A stretch of 64,000 nucleotides of DNA from Comamonas thiooxydans (GCF_000964545.1 NZ_BBVD01000012.1:4712-68711); one strand, 5' to 3'. Positions 54,209 to 63,639 are shown, numbered from the stretch's first letter. Notes: generated from the sequence alone by a model not told the origin. Made by a program: numbers and translations.

Positions 54209-56995
54209 TTACTTCTCCTGCTTGGGCAGAGCCCAGATGGCCACGCCCATGATCACGGGAATGGCGATCAGCAGCGGCAGCAAGGTAGGCGCCAGATCGT
54301 GCAGGCCCAGCGCCTTGTTGAAGACGCCACGGCTGATGGCGAACATATAGGTGGCCGGGTAGATCTCGCCAATCCAGCGACCGGCGCCTTCGAGCGATGA
54401 CACCGGATCGGTCAGCCCCGAGAACTGTGTGGCCGGAATCAAGGTGCCCAGCATGGCAAAGAACATGGCGGCAATCTGGCTGCTGGTGACGGCCGAGGCC
54501 AGCAGGCCCATGCCCGTGGCAATAACGCTGAAGAGCAGGGCCGCCAAGACGAGTAGTGAGAAGCTGCCGGTCATGGGCACGCCAAAGACGAAGACCGCCA
54601 TGGCACACATCAGAAAGAAGTTCAGCATGGCCAGCACCACATAAGGCAGCTGCTTGCCCAGCAGAAATTCGATGCGGGTCACGGGAGTGACGTACAGATT
54701 CACGATGGAGCCCAGCTCTTTTTCGCGCACCACGGCCAGGGCTGTGAGCATGGCGGGCAGCATCATCAGCAGCAGCGGAATCACGGCCGGCACCATGGCT
54801 GGCAGGCTTTTCACATCGGGGTTGTAGCGAAAGCGGGTTTCCAGACTGACCTGGCTGGCCAGTTGCACGCCCAGTCGCTCGCGCGACTGCTGCACCAGCC
54901 ACAGCTGGTGCATGGCCTGGACATAGCCTTTGACGGTCTCGCCGCGCTGGGGCATGGCACCGTCGAACCAGGCGCCAACGGCTACCTTCGAGCCGCGCAG
55001 CACATCACGGCCAAAACCGGGTGGAATCTCGATGGCCAGTGCCAGCTCGCCGCTCTTCATGCGCCGGTCCAGGTCCGCGTAGTCCTGGATGGGAGGCATT
55101 TCAATGAAATAGCGCGAGCCTGCGAGATTGTTCACATAGTTCTGGCTGATGGTGCTCTGGTCGCGGTCGAGCACGGCAAACTTCAGGTCTTCGACGTCCA
55201 TGCTGATGCCGAAGCCGATCACCACCATCAGCACCAGCGAACCCACCAGAGCCAGGGTGGCGCGCACGGGATCGCGCCGCAGCTCCAGCGACTCGCGCCA
55301 CAGATAGCTCCACAAGCGTTGCAGGCTGAAGCCAGGGGCTTTGTGTGCTTCTGAAACAGGAGCTTGCTGCGCTTTGTTTGTATTGGTATCAGATACTTTT
55401 GATGTTGAAGATAAGGCTGAGTAAGCGGTGGTAGCTTCTTTTTTGATATCAAGCACGGGCGCTGCCTCGCCCGAGGCCTCCACCAGATAGCCGATGAAGG
55501 CCTCCTCCAGGGTGGCCGCGCCGCGCTTGGCGGTCAGGGCTGCCGGCCTGTCGCTGTCCAGCACCTTGCCCGCATGCATCATGGACATGCGGTCGCAGCG
55601 CTCGGCTTCGTTCATGAAGTGCGTGGAGATGAAGATCGTCACCCGGTCGCGGCGCGAGAGCTCGATCAGCAGGCGCCAGAACTGATCGCGAGCCACGGGG
55701 TCCACGCCCGAAGTGGGCTCGTCGAGAATCAGCAGCTCCGGCTTGTGCACCATGGCCACGGCCAGAGACAGGCGCTGGCGCATGCCCAGCGGGATATTGC
55801 CGGGCAGCGTCTCGCGCACTTCGGTGAGGCCGAAGCGGGTGAGCATCTCCTCGACACGCGCGGGGATCTCGGCCGGATCCACGTGGAAGAGTTCGGCGTG
55901 CAGCACCAGGTTCTGCAGCACGGTCAGCTCGCCGTAGAGCGAGAAGGCCTGCGACATATAGCCCACGCGCCGGCGCGTGGCCACGTCATGCGGATCGATC
56001 TTCTTGCCAAACAGCCAGGCATCGCCCTCGCTGGCGGGCAGCAGCCCGGTCAGCATCTTCATGGTGGTCGATTTGCCGCAGCCGTTGGAGCCCAGAAAGC
56101 CGAAGATCTCGCCGCGACGAATGCGGAAATTCACATGGTCCACGGCCACGAAATCGCCAAAGCGCATGGTGAGATCACGCGCCTCGATGGCGATGTCGTC
56201 ATCGCTGGTCTGCAGCGGCGGGATCACCACGGCGGCATGGCCGCGCTTTTTTTCTTCGGGCAGCAGGGCGATGAAGGCGGCCTCCAGCGCCGGCATGCCG
56301 GTGCGCTCCAGCAACTCGGCGGGGGTGCCGGTGGCCAGAATCAGGCCGTCATCCATGGCAGCCAGCCAGTCGAAGCGCTGGGCCTCGTCCATATAGGCCG
56401 TGGCCACGATCACGCTCATCTGCGGGCGCTGGCCGCGAATGCGGTTGATCAGATCCCAGAACTGCGCGCGCGCCAGAGGGTCCACGCCGGTCGTGGGCTC
56501 GTCGAGAATCAGCAGGTCGGGGTCGTGGATGAGGGCGCAGCACAGCGCCAGCTTCTGCTTCATGCCGCCCGAGAGCTTGCCGGCAGGGCGGGAGAGGAAT
56601 TTCTGCAGTCCGGTGCTCTGGGTCAGATCGTCGATGCGCGCCCGGCGCTCGGCCGCGTCATGACCGAAAAGGCGGCCGAAGAACTGCAGATTCTCTTCCA
56701 CCGATAGTGTGGGGTAGAGGTTCTTGCCCAGGCCCTGAGGCATGTAGGCAATGCGGGGGCAGACGGCATCGCGGTGCTTTTTGCTGCGCATGTCGCCGCC
56801 AAGCACCTGTATCTCGCCGCCCTGCAGGGCGCGCGCGCCGGCAATCAAAGACAACAGGCTTGACTTGCCCACGCCGTCAGGGCCGATCAAGCCGACCATG
56901 ATGCCTGCAGGAATCTCCAGGCTCAGTCCGCGCAGCGCCTGCGTCTTGCCGTAGGCGAGCGTCACATTGCGCAAAGTGGCTACATGCTGGGTCAT
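54209..56995 (-). CDS. RbbA-like ABC fusion: two ATPase domains plus ABC-2 permease
   Basis: A 928-residue protein. ATPase 1 (about 1-235) has Walker A GPDGVGKSS, signature LSGGMKQKL and Walker B LLILDEPTTGVD. ATPase 2 (about 270-500) has GSNGCGKST and LLILDEPTSGVD, but its signature reads IPLGMRQRL rather than LSGGQ, as I recall for the RbbA/YhiH type. A low-complexity linker (about 510-552) leads to an ABC-2 permease (about 553-928) with VREKELGSIVNLYVTPVTRIEFLLGKQ. ATG 56995 gives the family start. The linker DNA carries a dispersed repeat. With the adaptor and outer-membrane protein upstream it should form a tripartite exporter of unknown substrate. Confidence 0.9.
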   Translation of the reverse strand: MTQHVATLRNVTLAYGKTQALRGLSLEIPAGIMVGLIGPDGVGKSSLLSLIAGARALQGGEIQVLGGDMRSKKHRDAVCPRIAYMPQGLGKNLYPTLSVEENLQFFGRLFGHDAAERRARIDDLTQSTGLQKFLSRPAGKLSGGMKQKLALCCALIHDPDLLILDEPTTGVDPLARAQFWDLINRIRGQRPQMSVIVATAYMDEAQRFDWLAAMDDGLILATGTPAELLERTGMPALEAAFIALLPEEKKRGHAAVVIPPLQTSDDDIAIEARDLTMRFGDFVAVDHVNFRIRRGEIFGFLGSNGCGKSTTMKMLTGLLPASEGDAWLFGKKIDPHDVATRRRVGYMSQAFSLYGELTVLQNLVLHAELFHVDPAEIPARVEEMLTRFGLTEVRETLPGNIPLGMRQRLSLAVAMVHKPELLILDEPTSGVDPVARDQFWRLLIELSRRDRVTIFISTHFMNEAERCDRMSMMHAGKVLDSDRPAALTAKRGAATLEEAFIGYLVEASGEAAPVLDIKKEATTAYSALSSTSKVSDTNTNKAQQAPVSEAHKAPGFSLQRLWSYLWRESLELRRDPVRATLALVGSLVLMVVIGFGISMDVEDLKFAVLDRDQSTISQNYVNNLAGSRYFIEMPPIQDYADLDRRMKSGELALAIEIPPGFGRDVLRGSKVAVGAWFDGAMPQRGETVKGYVQAMHQLWLVQQSRERLGVQLASQVSLETRFRYNPDVKSLPAMVPAVIPLLLMMLPAMLTALAVVREKELGSIVNLYVTPVTRIEFLLGKQLPYVVLAMLNFFLMCAMAVFVFGVPMTGSFSLLVLAALLFSVIATGMGLLASAVTSSQIAAMFFAMLGTLIPATQFSGLTDPVSSLEGAGRWIGEIYPATYMFAISRGVFNKALGLHDLAPTLLPLLIAIPVIMGVAIWALPKQEK
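55361..55411 (+). repeat. AT-richer dispersed repeat, copy inside ABC linker
   Basis: AGCTTGCTGCGCT, 11 bases, GGTATCAG, then 19 T-rich bases ending TTGAAGA, the same geometry as the copies at 32828 and 22587. AT-richer sequence continues to about 55452. It lies antisense within the ABC fusion gene and encodes the linker residues rich in Ser, Thr, Lys and Asn. Confidence 0.65.
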
Positions 56996-57015
56996 GGCAA
57001 ATGGGGACGCAACGT

Positions 57016-58095
57016 TCAAGAGGCAGAAGCGTCGTCGGTGCGCAGTTCCAGCTTGGCCGGCCATTCGCGCTCTTTATCGAGCTTGATCCAGGCCACGCCG
57101 GGCAGGCCTGTCTTGACTTGAGTCAGGTGCTTTTGCAGCAGGTCCGGTGCAATACGTGCCTTGACGCGGAACATCAGCTTCTGTCTTTCGCTGGCCGTCT
57201 CCACAGTCTTGGGCGTGAATTGGGCGGTGCTGGCGACAAAGGACACCTGAGCCGGAATCACATACTGCGGAGCCGCATCCAGCACGATGCGCACCTCGGT
57301 GCCAAGGGCCACTCGGCCTGCCACGGTCTCGGGCAGGAAGAAGCTGATGTAGACGTCCGAGACATCCACCATGTTCAGCACCTTGCCGCCTGCGCCGATC
57401 ACCTCGCCGGGCTGGGCCAGCCGGTATTGCACGCGGCCATCGCGCGGGGCGGTGAGTTCGCTGTCCTTCACATCGGCATCGATGCGCTGGACGGTGGCGG
57501 CAGCGGCCGTCACAGCCGATTCCGCACCTATGGTCTGGGCCTTGGCAGCGTCGATGGCCGCCTTGGCGGCCGTGGCCTGGGCCTGGGCGGCCTTGAGCGC
57601 GGCCTGGGCGCCACGCACGCGGGCCCGGTCGTCGTCCAGCTCCTGCTCCGATGAAGCACCTTCGCGTGCCAGGGTCTCGGAGCGCTTGACGCGGCGCAGC
57701 GCTGCATCCAGTTCGGCCTCGCGCTGGGCCACGGTGGCCATGGTGGCCGCGTACTGGCTTTCGCGCAGCGCGATTTCGGCGCGAGCCGAGGTCACCGCAT
57801 GAGAGGCGCGCTCACGACCGGCTATGGCTTCGCGCTGCTGAGCCTGCAGGCTTTCGATCTGCATGCGCGCCAGTGGCTGACCGGCTTTCACGAACTCGCC
57901 TTCCTGCACCAGGATTTCAGCGATGCGGCCGGCGTATTTGGTGGCGACGTCGATTTCGGTGGCTTCGATGCGGCCGTTGCCGCTGACGAGGCCTTCGGAT
58001 GCCTGTGCGCTGCGCCATTGCTGCCAGCCATAGGCGCCCAGGGCGGCAGCGGCAACGATGAGCGCGGCGATGGTCAATTTCTTGTTCATGGACAT
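57016..58095 (-). CDS. HlyD/MacA-type periplasmic adaptor protein
   Basis: A protein of about 359 residues with an N-terminal membrane anchor (KKLTIAALIVAAAALGAYGW), a first lipoyl half (GRIEATEIDVATKYAGRIAEILVQEG), a long Ala/Gln/Arg-rich coiled-coil hairpin (about 85-205), the second lipoyl half (TAPRDGRVQYRLAQPGEV) and a beta-barrel region. It resembles YhiI. ATG 58095 is given; ATG 58089 and TTG 58110, which overlaps the stop of the preceding gene, are alternatives. It lies 20 bases before the ABC fusion gene and links it to the outer-membrane channel. Confidence 0.9.
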   Translation of the reverse strand: MSMNKKLTIAALIVAAAALGAYGWQQWRSAQASEGLVSGNGRIEATEIDVATKYAGRIAEILVQEGEFVKAGQPLARMQIESLQAQQREAIAGRERASHAVTSARAEIALRESQYAATMATVAQREAELDAALRRVKRSETLAREGASSEQELDDDRARVRGAQAALKAAQAQATAAKAAIDAAKAQTIGAESAVTAAAATVQRIDADVKDSELTAPRDGRVQYRLAQPGEVIGAGGKVLNMVDVSDVYISFFLPETVAGRVALGTEVRIVLDAAPQYVIPAQVSFVASTAQFTPKTVETASERQKLMFRVKARIAPDLLQKHLTQVKTGLPGVAWIKLDKEREWPAKLELRTDDASAS

Positions 58096-58106
58096 GGATT
58101 CGCTGG

Positions 58107-59594
58107 TCAAGGTTGGAGGGCCGCAGAGGTGGGGGCGCTGCTCTGGCCTTGGGCCAAGTAGCCTCCACCCAAAGCGGCATACAGAGCGACCTGGGTGGAC
58201 AGCAGGGCCTCGCGGCCCTGAACCAGTTGCTGCTCGGCACTCAGCAGGTCGCGTTCGGCATCCAGCACATCGAGATAGGGCGAGGCTCCCTGGTCATAGC
58301 GCAGCCGGGCCAGTCGGGCGCGCTCCTTGAGTGCTGCGCGCTGATCGGTCAGCACCACGAGCTGCTGCTCGAGCATGGTGCGGCTGGACAGCGCGTCCAG
58401 CACTTCGCGCATTGCTGTCTCTATGGTTTTTTCGTACTGGACGACCGCCATGTTCTGTCGCACGGCCTGCAGATTCAGGTTGGCCTGGCGCTGGCCGCCG
58501 TCAAAGATCGGCAGCGAAATCGTGGGAGCAAACTGCCAGGCACGGCTGCCGCTTCTGAACAGGCCGTCGAGTTCGGCGCTGGCCGTGCCCCAGCTGCCGG
58601 TCAGCGCGATACGGGGCAGAAACGCGGCGCGTGCGGCGGCCACGTTGGCTTTGGCCGCCTGCAGCCCGTACTCGGCGGCAATGATGTCGGGGCGCTGTGT
58701 CAGCAGATCGGACGGCAGGCCTTCGGGAATCGGTTTCAGGATCCCGGCGGTGGAGCTGCTCTCCGGCAAGCGGTCTGCATCCATTCCTGTGAGCTGCTGC
58801 AGTGCATTGGCCTGCAGCGCGCGCTGCTGTGCCAGCTGGGTGCCTATGGCCTTGGCCTGGTGAACCAGAGTCTGTACCTGCGTGAGCGCATAGCGTGAAG
58901 TGGAGCCCACCTCGGTGCGGCGCTTGAAGATGCGCAGCGATTCCTCTCGGCTGGCAATCGTGCGCTGGGTCAGGGCCAGGCGCTCATCCAGGCTGCGCAG
59001 GGCCAGATAGTTCAGTGCCACCTGCTTGACGAGACTGGATTGAACCGCATGCTGCGTGGCATCCAGCGCCAGATAGTTGCCTAAAGCAGCCTCGCTGAGG
59101 CTTTTGACACGGCCCCAAAGATCGAGTTCCCAGCTGTTGAGGCCGACAAAGACTTGCTGATCGCCGGCGACGACGGAGCGGCCACTGGCGTTGAGGTCGG
59201 CGGGAACACGTGCTCTGCCATGACTGCTGCCCAGGCCAATGCTCGGCAGTCGAGCAGCACTTTGTATGTCATAGGCAGCCTGGGCCTCCTGCACACGCAG
59301 CAATGCAAGGCGCTGGTCCTGATTGTGGGCAAGAGCTGCGCGAATCAGCTCCTGCAGGTTTTGGTCAAGGTAGAAGTCTTGCCAGGCAATCGATGCCGTA
59401 TTTGCTGGCGCAGCGTTCTCTTGTTTTTTTGTCCACTCCTGAGGCCACTTGTCCGGCAGCTTGGCCTGGGCCTGTGGCTGCAGCATCGGCACCGTCGGGC
59501 TGCAGGCTGCCAGTGCTGCCAGCAATGTGGCTGCTGCCAGCAGGCGCATCGGTGTAGTGTTGTAGGGTGGTGTGCGATTTGCTGAAGGGGCCAT
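58107..59594 (-). CDS. NodT/OprM-type outer-membrane efflux lipoprotein
   Basis: A 495-residue protein with a lipoprotein signal: hydrophobic stretch then LAALAAC, with Cys the lipidated residue (about residue 31). Two TolC-type repeats follow, each with long helices; typical text includes QQVFVGLNSWELDLWGRVKSL, LTQRPDIIAAEYGLQAAKANV and APTISLPIFDGGQRQANL. ATG 59594 is given; ATG 59549 would leave a shorter, also valid, signal. It is the first gene of the exporter cassette, followed by the adaptor with overlapping or adjacent start. Confidence 0.92.
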   Translation of the reverse strand: MAPSANRTPPYNTTPMRLLAAATLLAALAACSPTVPMLQPQAQAKLPDKWPQEWTKKQENAAPANTASIAWQDFYLDQNLQELIRAALAHNQDQRLALLRVQEAQAAYDIQSAARLPSIGLGSSHGRARVPADLNASGRSVVAGDQQVFVGLNSWELDLWGRVKSLSEAALGNYLALDATQHAVQSSLVKQVALNYLALRSLDERLALTQRTIASREESLRIFKRRTEVGSTSRYALTQVQTLVHQAKAIGTQLAQQRALQANALQQLTGMDADRLPESSSTAGILKPIPEGLPSDLLTQRPDIIAAEYGLQAAKANVAAARAAFLPRIALTGSWGTASAELDGLFRSGSRAWQFAPTISLPIFDGGQRQANLNLQAVRQNMAVVQYEKTIETAMREVLDALSSRTMLEQQLVVLTDQRAALKERARLARLRYDQGASPYLDVLDAERDLLSAEQQLVQGREALLSTQVALYAALGGGYLAQGQSSAPTSAALQP

Positions 59595-59731
59595 GAATGC
59601 AGAACCTGCGACTTGAAAGCTTTTGGCTTCCGGTTATCGCAAGATTTGTATAGATGTGTATCCCTAGTATTGGGGGGTGGCTCGCAATTCAGTTTGAGCT
59701 AGGTCAAGCAATGGAGTCAAGCGCCAGAAAC

Positions 59732-59760
59732 AACAAAGCCCCGCGAGGCGGGGCTTTGTT
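59732..59760. terminator. Terminator after rho
   Basis: Perfect 13-bp stem AACAAAGCCCCGC (59732-59744) / GCGGGGCTTTGTT (59748-59760) with a 3-nt loop. It is almost symmetric and sits just after rho on the minus strand, upstream of the exporter cassette promoter. Confidence 0.85.
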
Positions 59761-59779
59761 GTTCCGGTGCACGAAGGGC

Positions 59780-61042
59780 TTAGCCGCCGCGACGCATCAT
59801 GTCGAAGAACTCCACATTGTTCTTGGTGGCCTTCATGTTCTTGATCATGAGTTCCATGGACTCGATCTCGTCCATGTTGTACATGAACTGACGCAGGATG
59901 CGGGTCTTCTGCAGAATCTCGGGAGGCAGCAGCAACTCTTCACGGCGGGTGCCGCTCTTGTTGAGCTCGATGGCCGGGAAGACGCGCTTCTCGTAGAGGC
60001 GACGATTCAGGTGCAGTTCGCTGTTGCCCGTGCCCTTGAATTCTTCAAAGATCACTTCGTCCATGCGGCTGCCGGTGTCGACCAGTGCAGTGGCGATGAT
60101 GGTCAGGGAGCCACCTTCTTCCACATTGCGGGCGGCGCCGAAGAAGCGCTTGGGGCGCTGCAGGGCGTTGGAGTCCACACCGCCGGACAGCACCTTGCCC
60201 GACGAGGGCACGACGTTGTTGTAGGCGCGGGCCAGACGGGTGATGGAGTCCAGCAGGATGACCACATCCTTGCCCAGTTCCACCAGGCGCTTGGCGCGCT
60301 CGATCACCATTTCGGCGACATGCACGTGGCGGGTGGCAGGCTCGTCGAAGGTAGAGGCGATGATTTCGCCCTTGACCGAGCGCTGCATTTCCGTCACTTC
60401 TTCGGGGCGCTCGTCCACCAGCAGCACCATCAGGTGCACATCGGGGTGATTGGCGGTGATGGCGTGCGCAATGCTCTGCATCATCATGGTCTTGCCGCTC
60501 TTGGGCGGTGCCACGATCAGCGCGCGCTGGCCGCGGCCGATGGGGGCGATGATGTCGATGATGCGGCCGGTGATGTTCTCTTCGCCCTTGATGTCGCGCT
60601 CCAGGCGCATCTGTTCCTTGGGGAACAGAGGGGTCAGGTTTTCAAACAGCACCTTGTGCTTGTTTTGCTCGGGCGAATTGCCATTGACCTTGTCGAGCTT
60701 GGTCAGTGCGAAGTAGCGCTCGCCATCCTTGGGGATGCGCACTTCGCCTTCGATCATGTCGCCGGTGTGCAGGTTGAAGCGGCGCACCTGGCTGGGCGAG
60801 ATGTAGATATCGTCGGTGCTGGCGGTGTAGCTGGTATCGGGGCTACGCAGAAAGCCGAAGCCATCGGGCAGGATTTCCAGCACGCCGTCGGCGAAGACCT
60901 GTTCACCGGCCTTGGCGCGCTTTTTGATGATGGCGAACATCAGTTCCTGCTTGCGCATGCGACCGACGTTTTCGATCTCAAGCGCTTCGGCCTGCTTCAA
61001 GACTTCAGACACGTGCAGTGCCTTGAGTTCATTAAGGTGCAT
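59780..61042 (-). CDS. rho: Transcription termination factor Rho
   Basis: A 420-residue hexameric RNA helicase that ends transcription. It starts MHLNELKALHVSEVLKQAE, has the cold-shock-like primary RNA site with GFGFLRSPDTSY (about 61-72), Walker A VAPPKSGKTMM (about 180-190), Walker B VVILLDSITRLARAYN, and the secondary RNA-binding Q and R loops near VPSSGKVLSGGVD. Length is normal. It lies between trxA and the inserted exporter cassette. Confidence 0.98.
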   Translation of the reverse strand: MHLNELKALHVSEVLKQAEALEIENVGRMRKQELMFAIIKKRAKAGEQVFADGVLEILPDGFGFLRSPDTSYTASTDDIYISPSQVRRFNLHTGDMIEGEVRIPKDGERYFALTKLDKVNGNSPEQNKHKVLFENLTPLFPKEQMRLERDIKGEENITGRIIDIIAPIGRGQRALIVAPPKSGKTMMMQSIAHAITANHPDVHLMVLLVDERPEEVTEMQRSVKGEIIASTFDEPATRHVHVAEMVIERAKRLVELGKDVVILLDSITRLARAYNNVVPSSGKVLSGGVDSNALQRPKRFFGAARNVEEGGSLTIIATALVDTGSRMDEVIFEEFKGTGNSELHLNRRLYEKRVFPAIELNKSGTRREELLLPPEILQKTRILRQFMYNMDEIESMELMIKNMKATKNNVEFFDMMRRGG

Positions 61043-61290
61043 GAAATGACTCCAAGCGTGGAGTGAGAATAACCAGGGGGGGAGGCGTAGAGCCTAACGA
61101 GACACTGTGAAAGTGGGCAGGCTTGCCTGAAGAAAATCCAGCGCGGTCCCATGCGGTGGCCGGCGGTTCATACATTATGACAGGAAAACTGGCGCAGCTT
61201 GCAAGCAATTTATCGAGGATTTGTCATCTGCAGCCTGTGCCGGGCCTGTAGCAGATGCAAATGGGGGTGGGCAGCGGGTGCCCAGAAGCA
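61043..61290 (-). promoter_or_regulatory. rho leader and candidate promoter
   Basis: On the minus strand CATAAT (61174-61179) and TTGCAA (61199-61204) are 19 bases apart, a weak sigma-70 promoter, leaving a leader of about 130 nt before rho. Long rho leaders often carry autoregulatory termination sites; I cannot show one here. Confidence 0.35.
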
Positions 61291-61316
61291 AACAGAGCTC
61301 CATTGGGAGCTCTGTT
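61291..61316 (-). terminator. Terminator after trxA
   Basis: Perfect 11-bp stem AACAGAGCTCC (61291-61301) / GGAGCTCTGTT (61306-61316) with a 4-nt loop, 11 bases after the trxA stop on the minus strand. The T-tract is short. Confidence 0.7.
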
Positions 61317-61327
61317 TGTTGAATGCA

Positions 61328-61657
61328 TTAGATATGCTGGTCGAGGAAGGCGGACAGTTGCGTCTTGTTCAGCGCGCCAACCTTGGTGGCGGCCAGCTGG
61401 CCGTCCTTGAACAACATCAGTGTGGGAATGCCGCGAATGCCGAACTTGGCTGGGATCTCACGGTTTTCGTCCACATTCATCTTGGCGATCTGCACCTTGC
61501 CTTTGTAGCCTTCGGCTACATCGTCCAAGATGGGGGCGATCATCTTGCAAGGGCCGCACCATTCAGCCCAGTAATCCACCAGCACGGTCGTGCCGGGTTG
61601 CAGTACGTCAGACTCAAAGCTTGCATCCGTGATGTGCTTGATCAATTCGCTGGCCAT
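61328..61657 (-). CDS. trxA: Thioredoxin 1
   Basis: A 109-residue redox protein with the active site WAEWCGPCKM (Cys34, Cys37), the buried Asp in TTVLVDYW, the cis-Pro in RGIPTLMLFKDG. ATG 61657 follows an AGGA site; the frame runs nine codons further upstream. It is transcribed with or just ahead of rho, as in many proteobacteria. Confidence 0.97.
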   Translation of the reverse strand: MASELIKHITDASFESDVLQPGTTVLVDYWAEWCGPCKMIAPILDDVAEGYKGKVQIAKMNVDENREIPAKFGIRGIPTLMLFKDGQLAATKVGALNKTQLSAFLDQHI

Positions 61658-61870
61658 TTGTAGTCCTGGATTTTCTTGAATCAAAAAGGTAGGCGGTCTA
61701 TTCGCCTAGTGAGTTGATTGTGACAGAAACTCATCTCCCGCCACGGTGTGTGGCTGGTTGTTTGCAGCTATCACGCTAATAGTGCTCGCAATATTGCAGA
61801 AATGCCGTCGGTGGTATTCTGCGCACCCTTTGGCGGCCGGTGGCTGCCGGCAGATTGAGGTGGTAGAAGT

Positions 61871-63157
61871 ATGAGTGTCTCGGAGCCCTTGATGGCCGAT
61901 TCCGAATGGGTCTGTGATGTGGCAGTGATCGGTGCCGGGCCTGCAGGCTTGATGGCGGCCGAGCAATTGGCAAAGGCCGGCTTGTCGGTCAGAGTGTTCG
62001 AGGCGAAAGCCTCGGCGGCTCGCAAATTCCTCATGGCCGGCAAAGGCGGCCTCAATCTTACGCACTCCGAGGAGTTTTCGAGCTTTGTCACTCGCTATGG
62101 CTGCCGCTCTGCAGATTTGACTCCCTGGCTCGAAAAGTGGGGTGCGAGCGAGCTTCAGGCCTGGGTCAAAGAGCTGGGTTTTGATACCTTTGTGGGGACA
62201 TCCGGAAGAGTGTTCCCTGCGGATATGAAGGCAGCGCCGCTGCTGCGTGCCTGGCTGGTGCGTATGAAGTCGCAGGGCGTGCAGTTTCATATGCGTCACC
62301 GCTGGGTCGGCTGGGCAGAGGATGGCAAGCCGGTTCTTCAGACAGAAAGTGCCAGGGTCAAGATTGGCTGCAAGGCTTTGGTGCTGGCGACGGGCGGCGG
62401 CAGCTGGGCGCGTCTGGGCTCGGACGGCGCTTGGGTTTCGCTGCTGCAGGACAGGGGGGTGGGCATTGCCCCGTTGCAGGCGGCCAACTGTGGCTTTGAT
62501 GTGGGCTGGCCGCAAGGGCGTGAAGCCGGCTGGAGCGAGGTCTTTGCTCAGCGCTTTGCCGGGCAGCCGTTCAAGTCGGTGGTTTTGAAGTTTGCGGACG
62601 AGCAAGGTGCCGGCTTTGAGCGTCAGGGTGAATTTGTTGCGACGCAGACCGGGGTGGAGGGGAGTCTGATCTATGCTGTCTCCTCCCTGTTGCGGGACTG
62701 CATTGCCCGCCAGGGCGCTGCGTGCTTCGAGCTGGATCTGTTGCCGCAGTGGAGTGCGGAGCGTGTGCAGCAGGAGGTGATGCGGCCGCGCGGCTCGCGC
62801 AGTCTCAGCAGTCATCTCAAAGGGCGTCTGGGGCTTGATGGCATCAAGGCGGGTTTGCTGTATGAGGTGCTCGGCAAGGATGGCATGGCGGACATGAAGC
62901 GCCTGGCATCCACGATCAAGGCGGTGCCTTTGACGGTGATCGCGCCGCGTCCCATCGATGAGGCCATCAGCACTGCAGGCGGAGTTCGTCTGGAGGCTCT
63001 GGATGCGCGGAGTATGTGTGCCGCTCTGCCCGGCGTCTTCTGTGCGGGAGAAATGCTGGACTGGGAGGCCCCCACGGGCGGTTATCTGCTCACGGCCTGT
63101 ATGTCCTCTGGTGTTCATGTGGCCGAAGGGGTGCTGAACTTCCTGCAGGGCAACTGA
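61871..63157 (+). CDS. HI0933/BaiN-type NAD(P)/FAD flavoprotein (TIGR03862-like)
   Basis: A 428-residue flavoprotein. The FAD-binding VAVIGAGPAGLMAAEQLAKAG is at about residues 17-37, followed by KFLMAGKGGLNLTHSE (about 52-67), GTSGRVFPADMKAAPLLRAW, a second dinucleotide-like ALVLATGGGSWARLGSDG, and the C-terminal FAD motif GVFCAGEMLDWEAPTGGYLLTACMSSG. This is the layout of the conserved HI0933 family; the physiological substrate is unknown. ATG 61871 has GAGG 9 bases upstream; ATG 61892 is possible. Divergent from trxA. Confidence 0.88.
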   Translation: MSVSEPLMADSEWVCDVAVIGAGPAGLMAAEQLAKAGLSVRVFEAKASAARKFLMAGKGGLNLTHSEEFSSFVTRYGCRSADLTPWLEKWGASELQAWVKELGFDTFVGTSGRVFPADMKAAPLLRAWLVRMKSQGVQFHMRHRWVGWAEDGKPVLQTESARVKIGCKALVLATGGGSWARLGSDGAWVSLLQDRGVGIAPLQAANCGFDVGWPQGREAGWSEVFAQRFAGQPFKSVVLKFADEQGAGFERQGEFVATQTGVEGSLIYAVSSLLRDCIARQGAACFELDLLPQWSAERVQQEVMRPRGSRSLSSHLKGRLGLDGIKAGLLYEVLGKDGMADMKRLASTIKAVPLTVIAPRPIDEAISTAGGVRLEALDARSMCAALPGVFCAGEMLDWEAPTGGYLLTACMSSGVHVAEGVLNFLQGN

Positions 63158-63639
63158 CTCGCGAGCTTGTGCTTGTCTGTGCGGCGGAGGGCGCAGCATT
63201 GAACTCTGGGGCGATCCCGTCCTGATGGCGGGTGCTCTTGCCTGCCGCAGCGCATAGGCAGGCTAGGGTTGGCGGCAACTCGGCATTGCTGTTGCTATTT
63301 GGGCAGGCATCGAGCTGGGCCCCGGAGCATGGCTGCCATGAAGATCTTCAATCCGAGGGGAAGGTCCTTGCCCACCGGGCGATGCAGGAGCTCCCGGAAA
63401 TACCCGGACATGTGTCTGATTGACTCTTGAGTTGGGCTTTGTGACAGGATGGCAGTGTCTTAAGCCCTGCCTGGGGCCGGCTTTGGGTGGGCGGCCGCAA
63501 GTGGCGGGCGCCCCTCCTACGAGGCGAACTCTTGCTGTGGGACAGATGTCTTGAACCGGAGACATTACGCTGGCAACATTGCTCCATCGGTTGAGGAGTC
63601 GTGACGGATTTGCGTTGTTACCGGAAAAGGAGGTTGGAC
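63158..63639. other. 482-bp gap, nothing recognised
   Basis: Only short open frames on both strands, none with a good ribosome-binding site or family-like sequence. I see no clear tRNA, repeat copy or terminator. The promoter of the following small gene is probably in its last 100 bases, but no clear -35/-10 pair is present. Confidence 0.5.

Noticed and set aside
59654..61066. Plus-strand open frame covering rho
   Set aside because: Rho on the minus strand is complete and certain; the opposite frame is a shadow.
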